A stretch of DNA of 64,000 nt from positions 37,177 to 101,176 of the forward strand of contig NZ_NVQF01000011.1 of NCBI RefSeq assembly GCF_002592005.1. The letters run 5' to 3'. This stretch comes from Mycolicibacterium palauense. GTDB lineage: Bacteria > Actinomycetota > Actinomycetes > Mycobacteriales > Mycobacteriaceae. The position numbers were made by a program, and so were the translations under genes. Shown in pieces: positions 53,869 through 63,747 of this stretch. Numbering within the stretch: the stretch's first letter is position 1; every line of letters begins with the position of its first letter. A model generated the notes under the pieces. That model did no database searches. It had not been told where the DNA came from and saw only the letters and a list, made by a program, of their open reading frames with translations.

Positions 53869-54380
53869 CGTGGCTGCCCGTGAGCGGCGGCCAGCACGGC
53901 CGCGGTGATCTGCGGATACGACGAGCACCGGCAAATATTGCCGCTCATCCATTCGCGCACGGTGGCCTCGTCGGTGGCATGACCCTCGGCGATGCAGGCG
54001 ACCGCCGAGAGGATCTGGCCAGGGGTGCAGTAGCCGCACTGGAAGGCGTCGTACTCCGCGAATGCCCGCTGGACGGGGTGCAGGGTGCCGTCGGCGCCCT
54101 CCAGCCCTTCCACCGTCACCACCTCGCGCCCATCGCACTGCACCGCCAGGGTCAGGCACCCGTTCATGTGCCGGCCGTCGACGAGAACCGTGCACGTCCC
54201 ACAGGCACCCTCGTTGCAGCCCTTCTTGGCGCCAGTCAGCCCGATCGACTCGCGCAACCAGTCCAGCAGGGTGGTCCGTACCTGCACCTCGGCGCTATGA
54301 ACGGCACCGTTGACGCGGACGCGGATCGACCATCGCCTCTCGAACGCCAGCGCAGCGTCTGGGGCATCGTCGTCGGGCAT
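53865..54380 (-). CDS. Molybdenum hydroxylase [2Fe-2S] subunit
   Basis: A 171-residue ferredoxin-like subunit. Cluster I is GAKKGCNEGACGTCTVLVDG; cluster II is FQCGYCTPGQ and GNICRCSSYPQI. It transfers electrons from the Mo site to FAD. ATG 54380; first of the FeS-FAD-Mo operon, diverging from the ACMSD-like gene across about 236 bases. That gap contains an inverted repeat CCACGG-GT-CCGTGG (54512-54525). Confidence 0.9.
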   Translation of the reverse strand: MPDDDAPDAALAFERRWSIRVRVNGAVHSAEVQVRTTLLDWLRESIGLTGAKKGCNEGACGTCTVLVDGRHMNGCLTLAVQCDGREVVTVEGLEGADGTLHPVQRAFAEYDAFQCGYCTPGQILSAVACIAEGHATDEATVREWMSGNICRCSSYPQITAAVLAAAHGQPR

Positions 54381-54511
54381 GAGACCAGTCCAGCACCGCG
54401 GGTGCGTCTGCGGACCCGTGAGATCCCCGTGACCGAGGGACCACGGCGGGCGTCGTCGAGACCGCACGATCGGCGCTGCCCACATGATGGGATCCCGGGG
54501 TCACGGGGGTA

Positions 54512-54525
54512 CCACGGGTCCGTGG
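54512..54525. promoter_or_regulatory. Inverted repeat between the Mo hydroxylase and amidohydrolase promoters
   Basis: CCACGG, GT, CCGTGG in the divergent intergenic region. Possible operator; the regulator is unknown. Confidence 0.35.
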
Positions 54526-54616
54526 GGCCGCCGGTTTCGGCAGAGTCCAACACGACACCACCGGTGCACACGCAAGGCCGAACCCATAGCTGTGCCACGA
54601 AAGGAGGGGCAGTGCG

Positions 54617-55603
54617 ATGAGTCGACACCTCATGACCGGGTTCGTGGATGTGCACTCACACAATTTCCCCGTCCTCGACGCCGCTGAGCGCGAGACCCAG
54701 AACGCCTGGTTGGTGGCCAACCACTTCGCCGGGCCGCCGGCACCCGCATGGGCCGCCGAAGCGGCGCTGTCGTTCATGGACACCCACGGCATCCGCCTGC
54801 AGCTGCTGTCCATGCCGGTGGACGCCCCCGTCGAGCGGGTGCGTGAGATCAACGACCGCGGGGCGGCGGCGGCCTCCGCCCACCCGGATCGCTTCGGGTT
54901 CCTGGCTACGGTGCCCGTGGGCGACCCAGGCGGCGCGGTCGACGAGATCGCGCGTGTTGCCGACGAGCTCGGTGCCGACGGCTTCGTGATGACCACCAAC
55001 TGCCGGGGCACCTATTTCGGTGATCCGCTCTATGATCCGGTGTTCGCCGAACTGGACCGTCGTCGCGCCACCGTGTTCGTTCACCCCAGCGCACCCGCCG
55101 GGCTCGATCTGACCGCATGCGGACGGCCCGGACCCGTTCTGGAGTTCGTGTTCGACACACCCCGCACCGTGGTGGACGCTGTGTTTGCTCGGGTATTCCA
55201 GCGCTACCCCAACCTGCGGATGGTTCTCGCTCACGGCGGCGGTGCGCTACCGGCGGTCTGGCCGCGGGTAGCGGCGCTGGGACCACGTCCATGGGTACCG
55301 AATCCCCAGGCCGTCACCGCCGAGGACATCGTCTCCCAGCTCGCTGGGCTGTACTACGACACCGCCAACGCCGCGCACTCGGTGGCACCGTTGCTGGAAC
55401 TCACCACCGCCGACCACATCCTGTTCGGCACCGACTATCCGCTGGCCCAGATGGAGATCACCGAGGCGTACCTTAGGGATCTGGGGAGCTCGACCGCCCT
55501 GAGCGAGCAGGAGTTCGCGGCCCTGCCGCTCACCGCGTTGGCGCTGTTTCCGACGTTGCGGGCCCGCCTGCCCGATGTGGCCGCGGCGCCGGCACGGCCG
55601 TGA
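54617..55603 (+). CDS. Amidohydrolase (ACMSD-like)
   Basis: A 328-residue amidohydrolase-2 barrel. GFVDVHSHNFP carries the HxH metal pair, ATVFVHPSAP and RMVLAHGGGALP two more histidines, and ILFGTDYPLAQME the catalytic Asp. The family includes aminocarboxymuconate-semialdehyde decarboxylase and related ring-cleavage acid decarboxylases or hydrolases. Flanked by molybdenum hydroxylases it may act on a hydroxylated ring product (inference). ATG 54617 follows AGGAGGGG. Confidence 0.87.
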   Translation: MSRHLMTGFVDVHSHNFPVLDAAERETQNAWLVANHFAGPPAPAWAAEAALSFMDTHGIRLQLLSMPVDAPVERVREINDRGAAAASAHPDRFGFLATVPVGDPGGAVDEIARVADELGADGFVMTTNCRGTYFGDPLYDPVFAELDRRRATVFVHPSAPAGLDLTACGRPGPVLEFVFDTPRTVVDAVFARVFQRYPNLRMVLAHGGGALPAVWPRVAALGPRPWVPNPQAVTAEDIVSQLAGLYYDTANAAHSVAPLLELTTADHILFGTDYPLAQMEITEAYLRDLGSSTALSEQEFAALPLTALALFPTLRARLPDVAAAPARP

Positions 55604-55640
55604 GCCCGCCGATCACCCCCGAGAGCTGCACGAGGAGCAC

Positions 55641-56123
55641 ATGCCCACAATCACGGTGAACGGTGTTGTCCGGGAGGTGCAGGCCGACGACGACACACCG
55701 CTACTCTATGTTCTGCGAAATGATCTCGGCCTCAAGGGCACCCGTTTCGGATGCGGTCAGGGCCTGTGCGGGGCGTGCCTGGTGCTCATCGACGGGCGTC
55801 CTGACTACTCGTGCAGCGTGCCGCTGTGGGCGCTCGAGGGTCGGGCGGTCACCACGGTCGAAGGGCTGGGCACCGGCGGGCAACCCCACCCGGTCGCGAA
55901 GGCCTTCGTGGCCGCCCAGGCGGCCCAGTGCGGCTACTGCATCTCCGGGATGATCGTCGGCGCGGTCGGATTCCTGGTCGAGAACCACGCGCCGACCGAG
56001 GACGAGGTCCGCGCCGGTCTGGACCGCAATCTGTGTCGGTGCGGCGCGCACAACCGGATCGTGCGGGCCGTATTGACCGCCGCCGAGGAGCTCCGCGCCG
56101 CTGAGCAGCAGGCGTCCTCATGA
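55641..56123 (+). CDS. [2Fe-2S] subunit of a second molybdenum hydroxylase (IorA type)
   Basis: 160 residues with cluster motifs GCGQGLCGACLVLIDG and QCGYCISGM plus LCRCGAHNRI. ATG 55641 follows GAGGAG, 38 bases after the amidohydrolase stop. Its stop overlaps the Mo-subunit start (ATGA). With no FAD subunit nearby it is the two-subunit isoquinoline/nicotinate-dehydrogenase type that donates electrons to another acceptor. Confidence 0.9.
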   Translation: MPTITVNGVVREVQADDDTPLLYVLRNDLGLKGTRFGCGQGLCGACLVLIDGRPDYSCSVPLWALEGRAVTTVEGLGTGGQPHPVAKAFVAAQAAQCGYCISGMIVGAVGFLVENHAPTEDEVRAGLDRNLCRCGAHNRIVRAVLTAAEELRAAEQQASS

Positions 56124-58276
56124 CGCCCACCGGCCCCGGCGCGCTGCCCCGCTCGCTACAGGCCAATCCGAGGCTGGGCCAGTGGCTGCGCATCCTGCCC
56201 TCCGGTGTCGTCGAGGTGCGTTCGGGCAAGGTCGAACTCGGGCAGGGAGTGTTGACCGCGCTGGCCCAGGTTGTTGCCGAGGAGCTCGACGTGGCCGTCG
56301 CCCGGATCCGCATGTGCGGCGCCGAGACCGGCGTGAGCCCAGACGAGGGATTGACCGCGGCCAGCATGTCGGTGCAGGAATCCGGTGCCGCGCTGCGGGT
56401 GGCCGGCGCCGAGGTCAAGACGATCTACCTGGGTCTGGCCGCCGACCGGCTTCACGTCGACATCGGTGAGCTCCGCGTCGACGACGGCGTGATCATCGCA
56501 CCCGGCGGGGGGTCGACCAGTTACTGGGAGCTCGCCGACGACGGGCTGTTGGCGCGTGACGCCACCGGGGCCGCGGCGCCCAAAGACCCCGGCTGCTATC
56601 GGGTGGTGGGCATCAGTGTGCCGCGCCTCGATCTGCCGGACCTCATCGAGGGCACAACGCGGTTCGTCCACGACATGGCCCCGGACGGGATGCTCTACGG
56701 CCGGGTTGTGCATCCACCGTCGCGCGGTGCGGTCCTTGCCGAGACCGGCGCCGATTCGCTCGGAGACATCAGCGGGGTCGTCGCCGTGGTGCGGGATGGG
56801 AACTTCCTCGGCGTGATCGCCGAGCGGGAGGAGAACGCCGTGCGCGCCGCCGAGCTGCTGCGCTCGCACAGCACGTGGGACGAGCATCCCACGCTGCCGG
56901 ACGAGGAGAAACTCGCGGCCTTCCTCACTACCGCCGCGACCGAGTCCTTTGTGCTCGCCGACGGCGGGGCGCCCGGCCCCCCGGACGTGCCGGGCGCCGC
57001 GGCGACAGCTACGGCATCTCACGAGGCCGTCTTCCACCGCCCCTACATCGCGCACGCCGCGATGGGTCCCTCGTGTGCGGTCGCCCGCTACACCGACGGC
57101 CGGGAACCGAGCCTGCAGGTCTGGAGCCACAGCCAGGGTGTCTACGTGTTACGCCGGGAGTTGGCACGGGTGCTCGCCATGGACGAGGACCGGATCGCCG
57201 TCAGCCACGTGAAGGGGGCCGGCTGCTACGGCCACAACGGCGCCGATGACGCCGCTATGGATGCAGTGATGATGGCCAGGGCGGTGCCGGGCCGGCCGGT
57301 CCAGGTGGTGTGGTCGCGTGCCGACGAACTGAGCTGGGCGCCGCTCGGTCCGGCGGCCGTGGTACGCGTCTCCGCCGACATCGACTCCGATGGGGACGTG
57401 CTTGCGTGGCGCCACGAAATCTGGGGCAGCAGCCACAACACCCGGCCGGGATTCACCGACGGGACCGCGCTGCTCGCGGACAGCCTTCGCGACGGTGGCC
57501 AGGAGATCGTCGCCGGCCCCGAGGCACCCCTGGAAGCCGGGGGGACCGGCGGGCGAAACTCCGTTCCCGGCTACGCCTTCCCGGCGCACCGGGTGGTCAG
57601 CCACCAGTTGGCGAGGATGCCCCTGCGCACCTCGGCGATGCGGGCGCTGGGTGCCTACGTCAATGTCTTCGCGATCGAATCGTTCATGGACGAGCTGGCC
57701 GAGGCGGCGGGACGGGACCCGCTGGAGTATCGGCTGGGCCAGCTCCGAGACCCGCGCGCCCGGGCGGTGATCGAGTCGGCGGCAGAGAGTTTCGGCTGGG
57801 CGCGCTGGGCGCCGTCGGACTCCGTGGGACGCGGTATCGGCTACGCGCGCTACAAGAACAGCAGCGCCTACTGCGCGGTGGTGGCCGAGGTGGAGGCGAT
57901 TGCCGAGGTCCGGGTGCGACGCCTTCACATCGCCGTGGACGCCGGACTGGTGATCAATCCCGACGGCGCGGCCAACCAGATCGAGGGCGGCGCGATCCAG
58001 GCGACCAGCTGGGCGTGCAAGGAGCGTGTCCGCTTCGACGGGCTGACGGTGACCAGCGACACGTGGGAGAGCTACCCCATACTGCGATTCTCCGAGGTAC
58101 CGCACGTGAACGTGGAGCTGATGCCGCACAACGGCAATCCCAGCCTTGGCGTGGGCGAAGCATCACAGGGGCCGACCGTGGCCGCGATCGCCAACGCCCT
58201 CTACGACGCCCTGGGCGTTCGGGTGCGGACCCTGCCGTTGACCCAGGAACAGATTGTGGCGGCGATGCCGGACTGA
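56120..58276 (+). CDS. Molybdenum hydroxylase large subunit (IorB/nicotinate dehydrogenase B type)
   Basis: 718 residues. SGKVELGQGVLTALAQVVAEELD, HVKGAGCYGHNGADDAAMDA and MPLRTSAMRALGAYVNVFAIES are molybdenum-domain motifs; LGVGEASQGPTVAAIANALY includes the catalytic Glu. The N-terminal arrangement (Mo-domain block first) is the IorB order, so it differs from the three-subunit complex at 50.8-54.4 kb. No Tat signal is seen. Likely substrate: a small N-heterocycle. Confidence 0.9.
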   Translation: MTPTGPGALPRSLQANPRLGQWLRILPSGVVEVRSGKVELGQGVLTALAQVVAEELDVAVARIRMCGAETGVSPDEGLTAASMSVQESGAALRVAGAEVKTIYLGLAADRLHVDIGELRVDDGVIIAPGGGSTSYWELADDGLLARDATGAAAPKDPGCYRVVGISVPRLDLPDLIEGTTRFVHDMAPDGMLYGRVVHPPSRGAVLAETGADSLGDISGVVAVVRDGNFLGVIAEREENAVRAAELLRSHSTWDEHPTLPDEEKLAAFLTTAATESFVLADGGAPGPPDVPGAAATATASHEAVFHRPYIAHAAMGPSCAVARYTDGREPSLQVWSHSQGVYVLRRELARVLAMDEDRIAVSHVKGAGCYGHNGADDAAMDAVMMARAVPGRPVQVVWSRADELSWAPLGPAAVVRVSADIDSDGDVLAWRHEIWGSSHNTRPGFTDGTALLADSLRDGGQEIVAGPEAPLEAGGTGGRNSVPGYAFPAHRVVSHQLARMPLRTSAMRALGAYVNVFAIESFMDELAEAAGRDPLEYRLGQLRDPRARAVIESAAESFGWARWAPSDSVGRGIGYARYKNSSAYCAVVAEVEAIAEVRVRRLHIAVDAGLVINPDGAANQIEGGAIQATSWACKERVRFDGLTVTSDTWESYPILRFSEVPHVNVELMPHNGNPSLGVGEASQGPTVAAIANALYDALGVRVRTLPLTQEQIVAAMPD

Positions 58277-58323
58277 GCACGCTGCCACGGCTTTTGCAGC
58301 CCGAACGGTCGCCGCGTGCGACG

Positions 58324-61071
58324 ATGCCAATCGTGGCACTGATCGGGCGGGACGGCGAGCAGCAGGTGCTCGCGGAGCTACTCGACGGCGCCCGGCGGGG
58401 CCGCAGCGGCGTCCTCGTCGTGCGGGGTGAGGCCGGTATCGGCAAAACGGCGCTGCTGGCGACTCTGGTCGATGGCGCGTCGGACTTCCGGGTGCTGCAC
58501 GTCAGTGGTGCCGAGCTGGAGATGGAACTCGTCTACTCCGGCGTGCAGCAGCTGTGTGCCCCGCTTCTGGATCTGCTCGGCCGGCTGCCGCATCCGCAGG
58601 CCCACGCCCTCGGAGTCGCGTTGGGGCACCGCTCCGGTGCGGCGCCGGACCGGCTGCTGGTGGGGCTTGCTGTGCTGACGTTGTTGGCCGAAGCCGGTGG
58701 TGGGTCGCCGGTGCTGTGTGTGATCGACGACGCCCAGTGGGTGGACTCGTCCTCGGTGCAGGCGATGGCGCTGGTTGCTCGTCGGCTCCAGGCCGATCCC
58801 GTGGTGATGGTCTTCGCCACGCGGAACCGCGAATCCGACGACGCGCTGGCGGGTCAACGCGAGCTGGCGCTCGAAGGGCTGGCCGATCACGATGCCCGGC
58901 TTCTGCTGGCCACGATGGTGCCGGGACGGCTCAACGAGCGGGTTCGTGAAACGGTCCTCGCCGAGGCGAACGGGAACCCTCTCGCCCTGCTGGAGTTGCA
59001 CAAGGCACTGACTCCGGAAGGGCTGGCGGGCGGCTACGGACTGGCCGCCGCCGCATCGACGGAGACTCAGATCGAGCGCACCTTCGTCCAACAGCTGCTC
59101 GGACTTCCCGCCGAGACACGGATGCTCCTGCTTGTCGTGGCCGCCGACCCTGCCGGTCGACCGGAGTGGATATGGTCGGCCATTGAGCGTCTCGGGATCG
59201 GCAGGGCGGCCGCACAACCCGCCGAGGCCGCCGGCCTGATCGTCTCCGAGGCCGGTCCCCGTTTCCGCCACCCGCTGATCCGCGCCGCCATCTATCGCAG
59301 CTCGTCTCCGAGTGATCGGCGCCGCGCGCACGCTGCGCTCGCATCGAGCATTGCCGGGTCGGTGGTCGAGGACTACCGATCCTGGCACCGCGCCCATGCC
59401 GCCGAGGCTCCCGATGCGCAGATCGCCGACGAGCTGGAACGCTCGGCTGCGCGCGCCCGGGCCCGCGGCGGTGTCTCCGCCGCCGCGGCGTTCCTGGAAT
59501 ACGCAGCGAGTCTGACCCCGGATCCGACCGAGCGCGTCCGGCGTGCGCTGGACGCCGCCATGGCCAGTCTGGACGCCGGCATGACGGACGCCGCCGCTCG
59601 TCTGGTCTCCTCTGCCTACGACGGCACTGACGATGAGTTGTCCATGGCGCGTTGCGAACTCATCCGCGCGAAGATGGCTTTCGCCGTCAGCCGCGGTGTT
59701 GACGCACCGCCACTTCTGCTCGCGGCGGCGAAGCGGCTGGAAACGCTGGACCCGTTGGAGTCACGAAAGACCTACCTCGGAGCCGTGCTGGCCTCGATTC
59801 TGGTGGGCCGGATGTCCGACGAGCAGCACAACTCCGCGCCGTCGGTTGCCGAGGCCGCCCGTGGCGCCCCGCCCGCACCCGACCCGCCGCGTGCGGTCGA
59901 CCTTCTGCTCGATGGGCTGATCGTCCGATTGACCCGCGGGTATGCTCCAGCGGCGCGGCTGCTGCGGGACGCGATCGGCGCCTACCTCAATGAGCTGCGG
60001 TCCGGGGTGGCGGATGCACGCTGGCACGATCTCACCGTGCGGATCTGCCTGGACCTGTTCGACCAGGACGCCTACAACTTCCTGACCGCACGCGAGGTCG
60101 AGGAGTTGCGCGCCGCGGGTGCCCTGACCATGTTGCCCGTCGCGCTGGTGACCAGTGCCGGAATCTGTGTCTCGGCGGGCAAGTTCGAGCAGGCGGACGC
60201 ACTGCTCGACGAGTCCGCGGCCATCATCACGGCGACCGGGGCTCCCTTGCGTGCGGCGATCAAGACCTACCTCGCCGCCTACCGAGGACAAGAACAGCTG
60301 TGCCGTAGCGGCGTGCAGGAGACCATCGAGGGCGCGGTCAGCCGCGGCGAGGGATATGACATCTCGGTGGCACGGTTCGCCGCGGCCGTCCTGCACAACG
60401 GGCTCGGCCAGTATCAGGAGGCATTGGAAGCCGCGGCATCCGGTGCGCGATACGACGATCCGGGAATGTGCGGGTATCTTCTCGTCGAGCTTGTCGAAGC
60501 GGCCGTCCGTTGCAGGGAAGCCCCGGTCGCCGCCGAGGCGCTGCAGCGCCTGCTCGAACGCGCGACCGTCAGCGGCACCGACACCGCACTCGGCGTCGCC
60601 GCGCGCTCATCGGCGTTGGTTGCCGACGGACCCGCCGCCGACGCGGCGTACCGCGAAGCCATCACACACCTGCAGAACAGTCCCGCCGTGGTGTACCTGG
60701 CACGCACTCACCTCGTCTACGGCGAGTGGTTGCGTCGCGTGAAGCGCCGTGCCGAGGCGCGTCGCCAGCTCCGGATTGCCCACGACATGTTCGCCGAGAT
60801 GGGTGCCGAGGGTTTCGCGCTGAGGGCACGCCGCGAACTCGCGGCGACCGGCGAGACGATCTACGCGCGTCCCCCCGAGACCGTCGCCGCGTTGACGACC
60901 CAGGAGAGCCGGATCGCCCGCCTCGCCCGCGACGGCCTCACCAACACAGAGATCGCCGAACACCTGTTCCTGAGTCACCGAACGGTCGAGTGGCACCTTG
61001 GCAAGGTCTTCGCCAAGCTCGGCGTCACGTCGCGACGCGAATTGCGGATCGCCCTGCAGGAACAGTCGTGA
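58324..61071 (+). CDS. LuxR-family regulator with N-terminal ATPase (LAL type)
   Basis: 915 residues. Walker A is GEAGIGKT (35-42) and Walker B is VLCVIDDAQW, followed by NRESDDALAGQREL and the STAND arm; a helical repeat middle region (about 380-840) could sense ligand. The C terminus is the LuxR helix-turn-helix LTTQESRIARLARDGLTNTE...SHRTVEWHLGKVFAKL. It probably activates the adjacent Mo-hydroxylase genes in response to a substrate. ATG 58324; GTG 58333 is an alternative. Confidence 0.9.
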   Translation: MPIVALIGRDGEQQVLAELLDGARRGRSGVLVVRGEAGIGKTALLATLVDGASDFRVLHVSGAELEMELVYSGVQQLCAPLLDLLGRLPHPQAHALGVALGHRSGAAPDRLLVGLAVLTLLAEAGGGSPVLCVIDDAQWVDSSSVQAMALVARRLQADPVVMVFATRNRESDDALAGQRELALEGLADHDARLLLATMVPGRLNERVRETVLAEANGNPLALLELHKALTPEGLAGGYGLAAAASTETQIERTFVQQLLGLPAETRMLLLVVAADPAGRPEWIWSAIERLGIGRAAAQPAEAAGLIVSEAGPRFRHPLIRAAIYRSSSPSDRRRAHAALASSIAGSVVEDYRSWHRAHAAEAPDAQIADELERSAARARARGGVSAAAAFLEYAASLTPDPTERVRRALDAAMASLDAGMTDAAARLVSSAYDGTDDELSMARCELIRAKMAFAVSRGVDAPPLLLAAAKRLETLDPLESRKTYLGAVLASILVGRMSDEQHNSAPSVAEAARGAPPAPDPPRAVDLLLDGLIVRLTRGYAPAARLLRDAIGAYLNELRSGVADARWHDLTVRICLDLFDQDAYNFLTAREVEELRAAGALTMLPVALVTSAGICVSAGKFEQADALLDESAAIITATGAPLRAAIKTYLAAYRGQEQLCRSGVQETIEGAVSRGEGYDISVARFAAAVLHNGLGQYQEALEAAASGARYDDPGMCGYLLVELVEAAVRCREAPVAAEALQRLLERATVSGTDTALGVAARSSALVADGPAADAAYREAITHLQNSPAVVYLARTHLVYGEWLRRVKRRAEARRQLRIAHDMFAEMGAEGFALRARRELAATGETIYARPPETVAALTTQESRIARLARDGLTNTEIAEHLFLSHRTVEWHLGKVFAKLGVTSRRELRIALQEQS

Positions 61072-61182
61072 ATGTCCGCACCAGGTCTGAGGGAGGGCCT
61101 GCACCCGCGGTTCTCCGTCACCGAAGCACCCGCTGTGGGCCTGCCGGGGTGGCGACGCCCGATATCAGGCAGGCTGGAGGCG

Positions 61183-63747
61183 ATGACCGTCACCCCCGCG
61201 ACCGGTAGCCCGACGCCCCTGCTGGCCGATCCGGGCGACCTGTCGCCCCTGCGCGCCAAGGGCGCGGACCCCGACGAGCTGTTCGCCTCCTTCGCCGAGT
61301 GGGCGGAGGGCAACGGCACCACGCTGTACCCCGCGCAGGAGGAGGCGCTGATCGAACTGGTCAGCGGCGCCAACGTGATCCTGGCGACCCCGACCGGCTC
61401 CGGCAAGTCGCTGGTGGCCACCGGCGCGCTGTATGCGGCCCTGGCCGGCGGGCGGCGCAGCTACTACACCGCCCCGATCAAGGCCCTGGTCAGCGAGAAG
61501 TTCTTCGCGCTGTGCCAGGTGTTCGGCGCGGCCAACGTCGGCATGCTCACCGGCGACGCCGCCGTCAACGCCGACGCGCCGATCATCACCTGCACCGCGG
61601 AGGTCCTGGCCAACATCGCGCTGCGCGAGGGCGGCGAGGCCCACACCGCCACGGACATGGTCGTCATGGACGAATTCCACTTCTACGGCGACCCCGACCG
61701 CGGCTGGGCCTGGCAGGTGCCGCTGCTGGAGCTGCCCAGGGCACAGTTCCTGCTGATGTCGGCCACCCTCGGCGACGTCTCGTTCCTGCGCGCGGACCTC
61801 ACCCGGCGCACCGGCCGGGCGACGGCGCTGGTCGCCAGCGCCCAGCGTCCCGTCCCGCTGTACTACAGCTACGCGACCACACCGATCCACGAGACGATCG
61901 GCGACCTGCTCGACACCAGGCAGGCCCCCATCTACGTCGTCCACTTCACCCAGGCCTCGGCGCTGGAGCGCGCGCAGGCGCTGATGAGCGTCAACGTGTG
62001 CAGCAAGGACGAGAAGAAGGCCATCGCCGATCACATCGGGGCGTTCCGGTTCTCCTCGGCGTTCGGCACCACCCTGTCGCGGCTGGTCCGCCACGGCATC
62101 GGCGTACACCACGCCGGGATGCTGCCCAAATACCGGCGACTCGTCGAGCAGCTGGCCCAGGCCGGGCTGCTCAAGGTCATCTGCGGCACCGACACCCTCG
62201 GCGTCGGCATCAACGTGCCGATCCGCACCGTGGTCTTCTCGGCGCTGTCCAAGTACGACGGCACCCGGACCCGGTTGCTCAGCGCGCGCGAATTCCACCA
62301 GATCGCGGGACGGGCGGGCCGCGCGGGCTACGACACCGCGGGCACGGTCGTCGTGCAGGCTCCCGAGCACGAGGTCGCCAACCTCAAACAGTTCGCCAAG
62401 GTCGCCGACGATCCGAAGAAGCGACGCAAACTGGTGCGCCGCAAGGCACCCGAGGGCATGGTGCCCTGGAGCGAGTCGACGATGAACCGGCTGGTGCAGG
62501 CCGCCCCCGAGGCGCTGACCAGCCACATGCGGGTGTCGACGGCGATGATCCTCGACGTCGTCGACCGCCCCGGTGATCCGTTCCTGGCCATGCGGCACCT
62601 GCTCACCGACAACCACGAGCCGCGCAAACGGCAGCTGCGCCTGATCCGGGAGGCCGTCGGCATCGCCCGCTCGCTGCTGCAGGCCGGGGTGCTGGAACGC
62701 CTCGACCACCCCGGGCCCGACGGCCGGCGCTACCGGCTGACCGTCGATCTTCCGGCCAATTTCGCTCTCTACCAACCACTGTCGACGTTCGCCCTGGCCG
62801 CCGTCGACATGCTCGATCCGACTTCGCCGACCTACGCCCTCGACGTGGTGTCGGTGATCGAGGCGACGCTGGAGGACCCGCGCCAGATCCTGGCAGCGCA
62901 GCTGAACAAGGTGCGCGGCGAGGCCGTGGCGGCGATGAAGGCCGAAGGCATCGAGTACGACGAACGCATCGAACTGCTCGACGAGGTGACCTACCCCAAA
63001 CCCCTCGAGGATCTCCTCGACCACGCGTTCGCGGTGTACCTGCAGACCAATCCCTGGGCCGCCGACGGGCGGCTGTCTCCCAAGTCGGTGGTGCGCGAGA
63101 TCTGGGAGCGGGCCATGACCTTCCGGGAGTTCGTCAGCGTCTACGGGCTGACCCGCTCCGAGGGGGCGGTGCTGCGCTACCTCTCCGACGCGTTCAAGGC
63201 GCTGCGGTCCGGGGTGCCGGCCGCGGCGCGCACCGAGGAAGTCACCGACATCGTCGAATGGCTCGGCGAGCTGGTCCGCCAGGTCGACTCCAGTCTGCTC
63301 GACGAGTGGGAGGAGCTCACCAGCGCCGACCAGGCGCCGCAGGCACCCGTCGCGGTGCCGGTGGGGCCCCGGCCGGTGAGCGCCAACGAGCGGGCCTTCA
63401 CCGCGATGGTCCGCAACGCGCTGTTCCGACGGGTGGAGCTGTTCGCCCGGCGCCGCTGCGACGAGCTCGGCGAGCTGGACGCCGACTCCGGATGGACGTC
63501 GCAGCGCTGGGCGGACGTGGTGGACGCCTACTTCGCCGAGCACGACGAGGTGGGCACCGGCGCCGACGCGCGGGGGCCCGGGCTGCTGATCTTCGACCGC
63601 CAGCCCGCCGTGTGGCGGGTACGACAGATCCTCGACGACCCGGCCGGCGACCACGACTGGGGCTTCGACGTGGAAGTGGACCTGGCGGCCTCCGACGAGC
63701 AGGGCACGCCGGTGGTACACCTCCTCGACGCCGGTCGCACGGACTAG
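61183..63747 (+). CDS. Ski2-like DEAD/DEAH-box helicase
   Basis: 854 residues. Motif I is ATPTGSGKS (68-76), motif II is DEFH (163-166), motif III is SAT (193-195), motif VI is HQIAGRAGRAGYDT. The C-terminal ~400 residues (VDRPGDPFLAMRHLLTDNHEP onward) resemble the DUF3516-type extension of actinobacterial helicases. It unwinds RNA or DNA with ATP; the specific role is unknown. ATG 61183 is preferred because the conserved domain begins there and GGAGG precedes it. Its TAG stop adjoins an IS end. Confidence 0.9.
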   Translation: MTVTPATGSPTPLLADPGDLSPLRAKGADPDELFASFAEWAEGNGTTLYPAQEEALIELVSGANVILATPTGSGKSLVATGALYAALAGGRRSYYTAPIKALVSEKFFALCQVFGAANVGMLTGDAAVNADAPIITCTAEVLANIALREGGEAHTATDMVVMDEFHFYGDPDRGWAWQVPLLELPRAQFLLMSATLGDVSFLRADLTRRTGRATALVASAQRPVPLYYSYATTPIHETIGDLLDTRQAPIYVVHFTQASALERAQALMSVNVCSKDEKKAIADHIGAFRFSSAFGTTLSRLVRHGIGVHHAGMLPKYRRLVEQLAQAGLLKVICGTDTLGVGINVPIRTVVFSALSKYDGTRTRLLSAREFHQIAGRAGRAGYDTAGTVVVQAPEHEVANLKQFAKVADDPKKRRKLVRRKAPEGMVPWSESTMNRLVQAAPEALTSHMRVSTAMILDVVDRPGDPFLAMRHLLTDNHEPRKRQLRLIREAVGIARSLLQAGVLERLDHPGPDGRRYRLTVDLPANFALYQPLSTFALAAVDMLDPTSPTYALDVVSVIEATLEDPRQILAAQLNKVRGEAVAAMKAEGIEYDERIELLDEVTYPKPLEDLLDHAFAVYLQTNPWAADGRLSPKSVVREIWERAMTFREFVSVYGLTRSEGAVLRYLSDAFKALRSGVPAAARTEEVTDIVEWLGELVRQVDSSLLDEWEELTSADQAPQAPVAVPVGPRPVSANERAFTAMVRNALFRRVELFARRRCDELGELDADSGWTSQRWADVVDAYFAEHDEVGTGADARGPGLLIFDRQPAVWRVRQILDDPAGDHDWGFDVEVDLAASDEQGTPVVHLLDAGRTD

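Noticed and set aside
57310..58323. N-terminal extension of the LuxR regulator reaching into the Mo-subunit gene
   Set aside because: The extension is an Arg/Gly-rich shadow of the neighbouring gene. The conserved ATPase begins at MPIVALIGRDGE, 58324.
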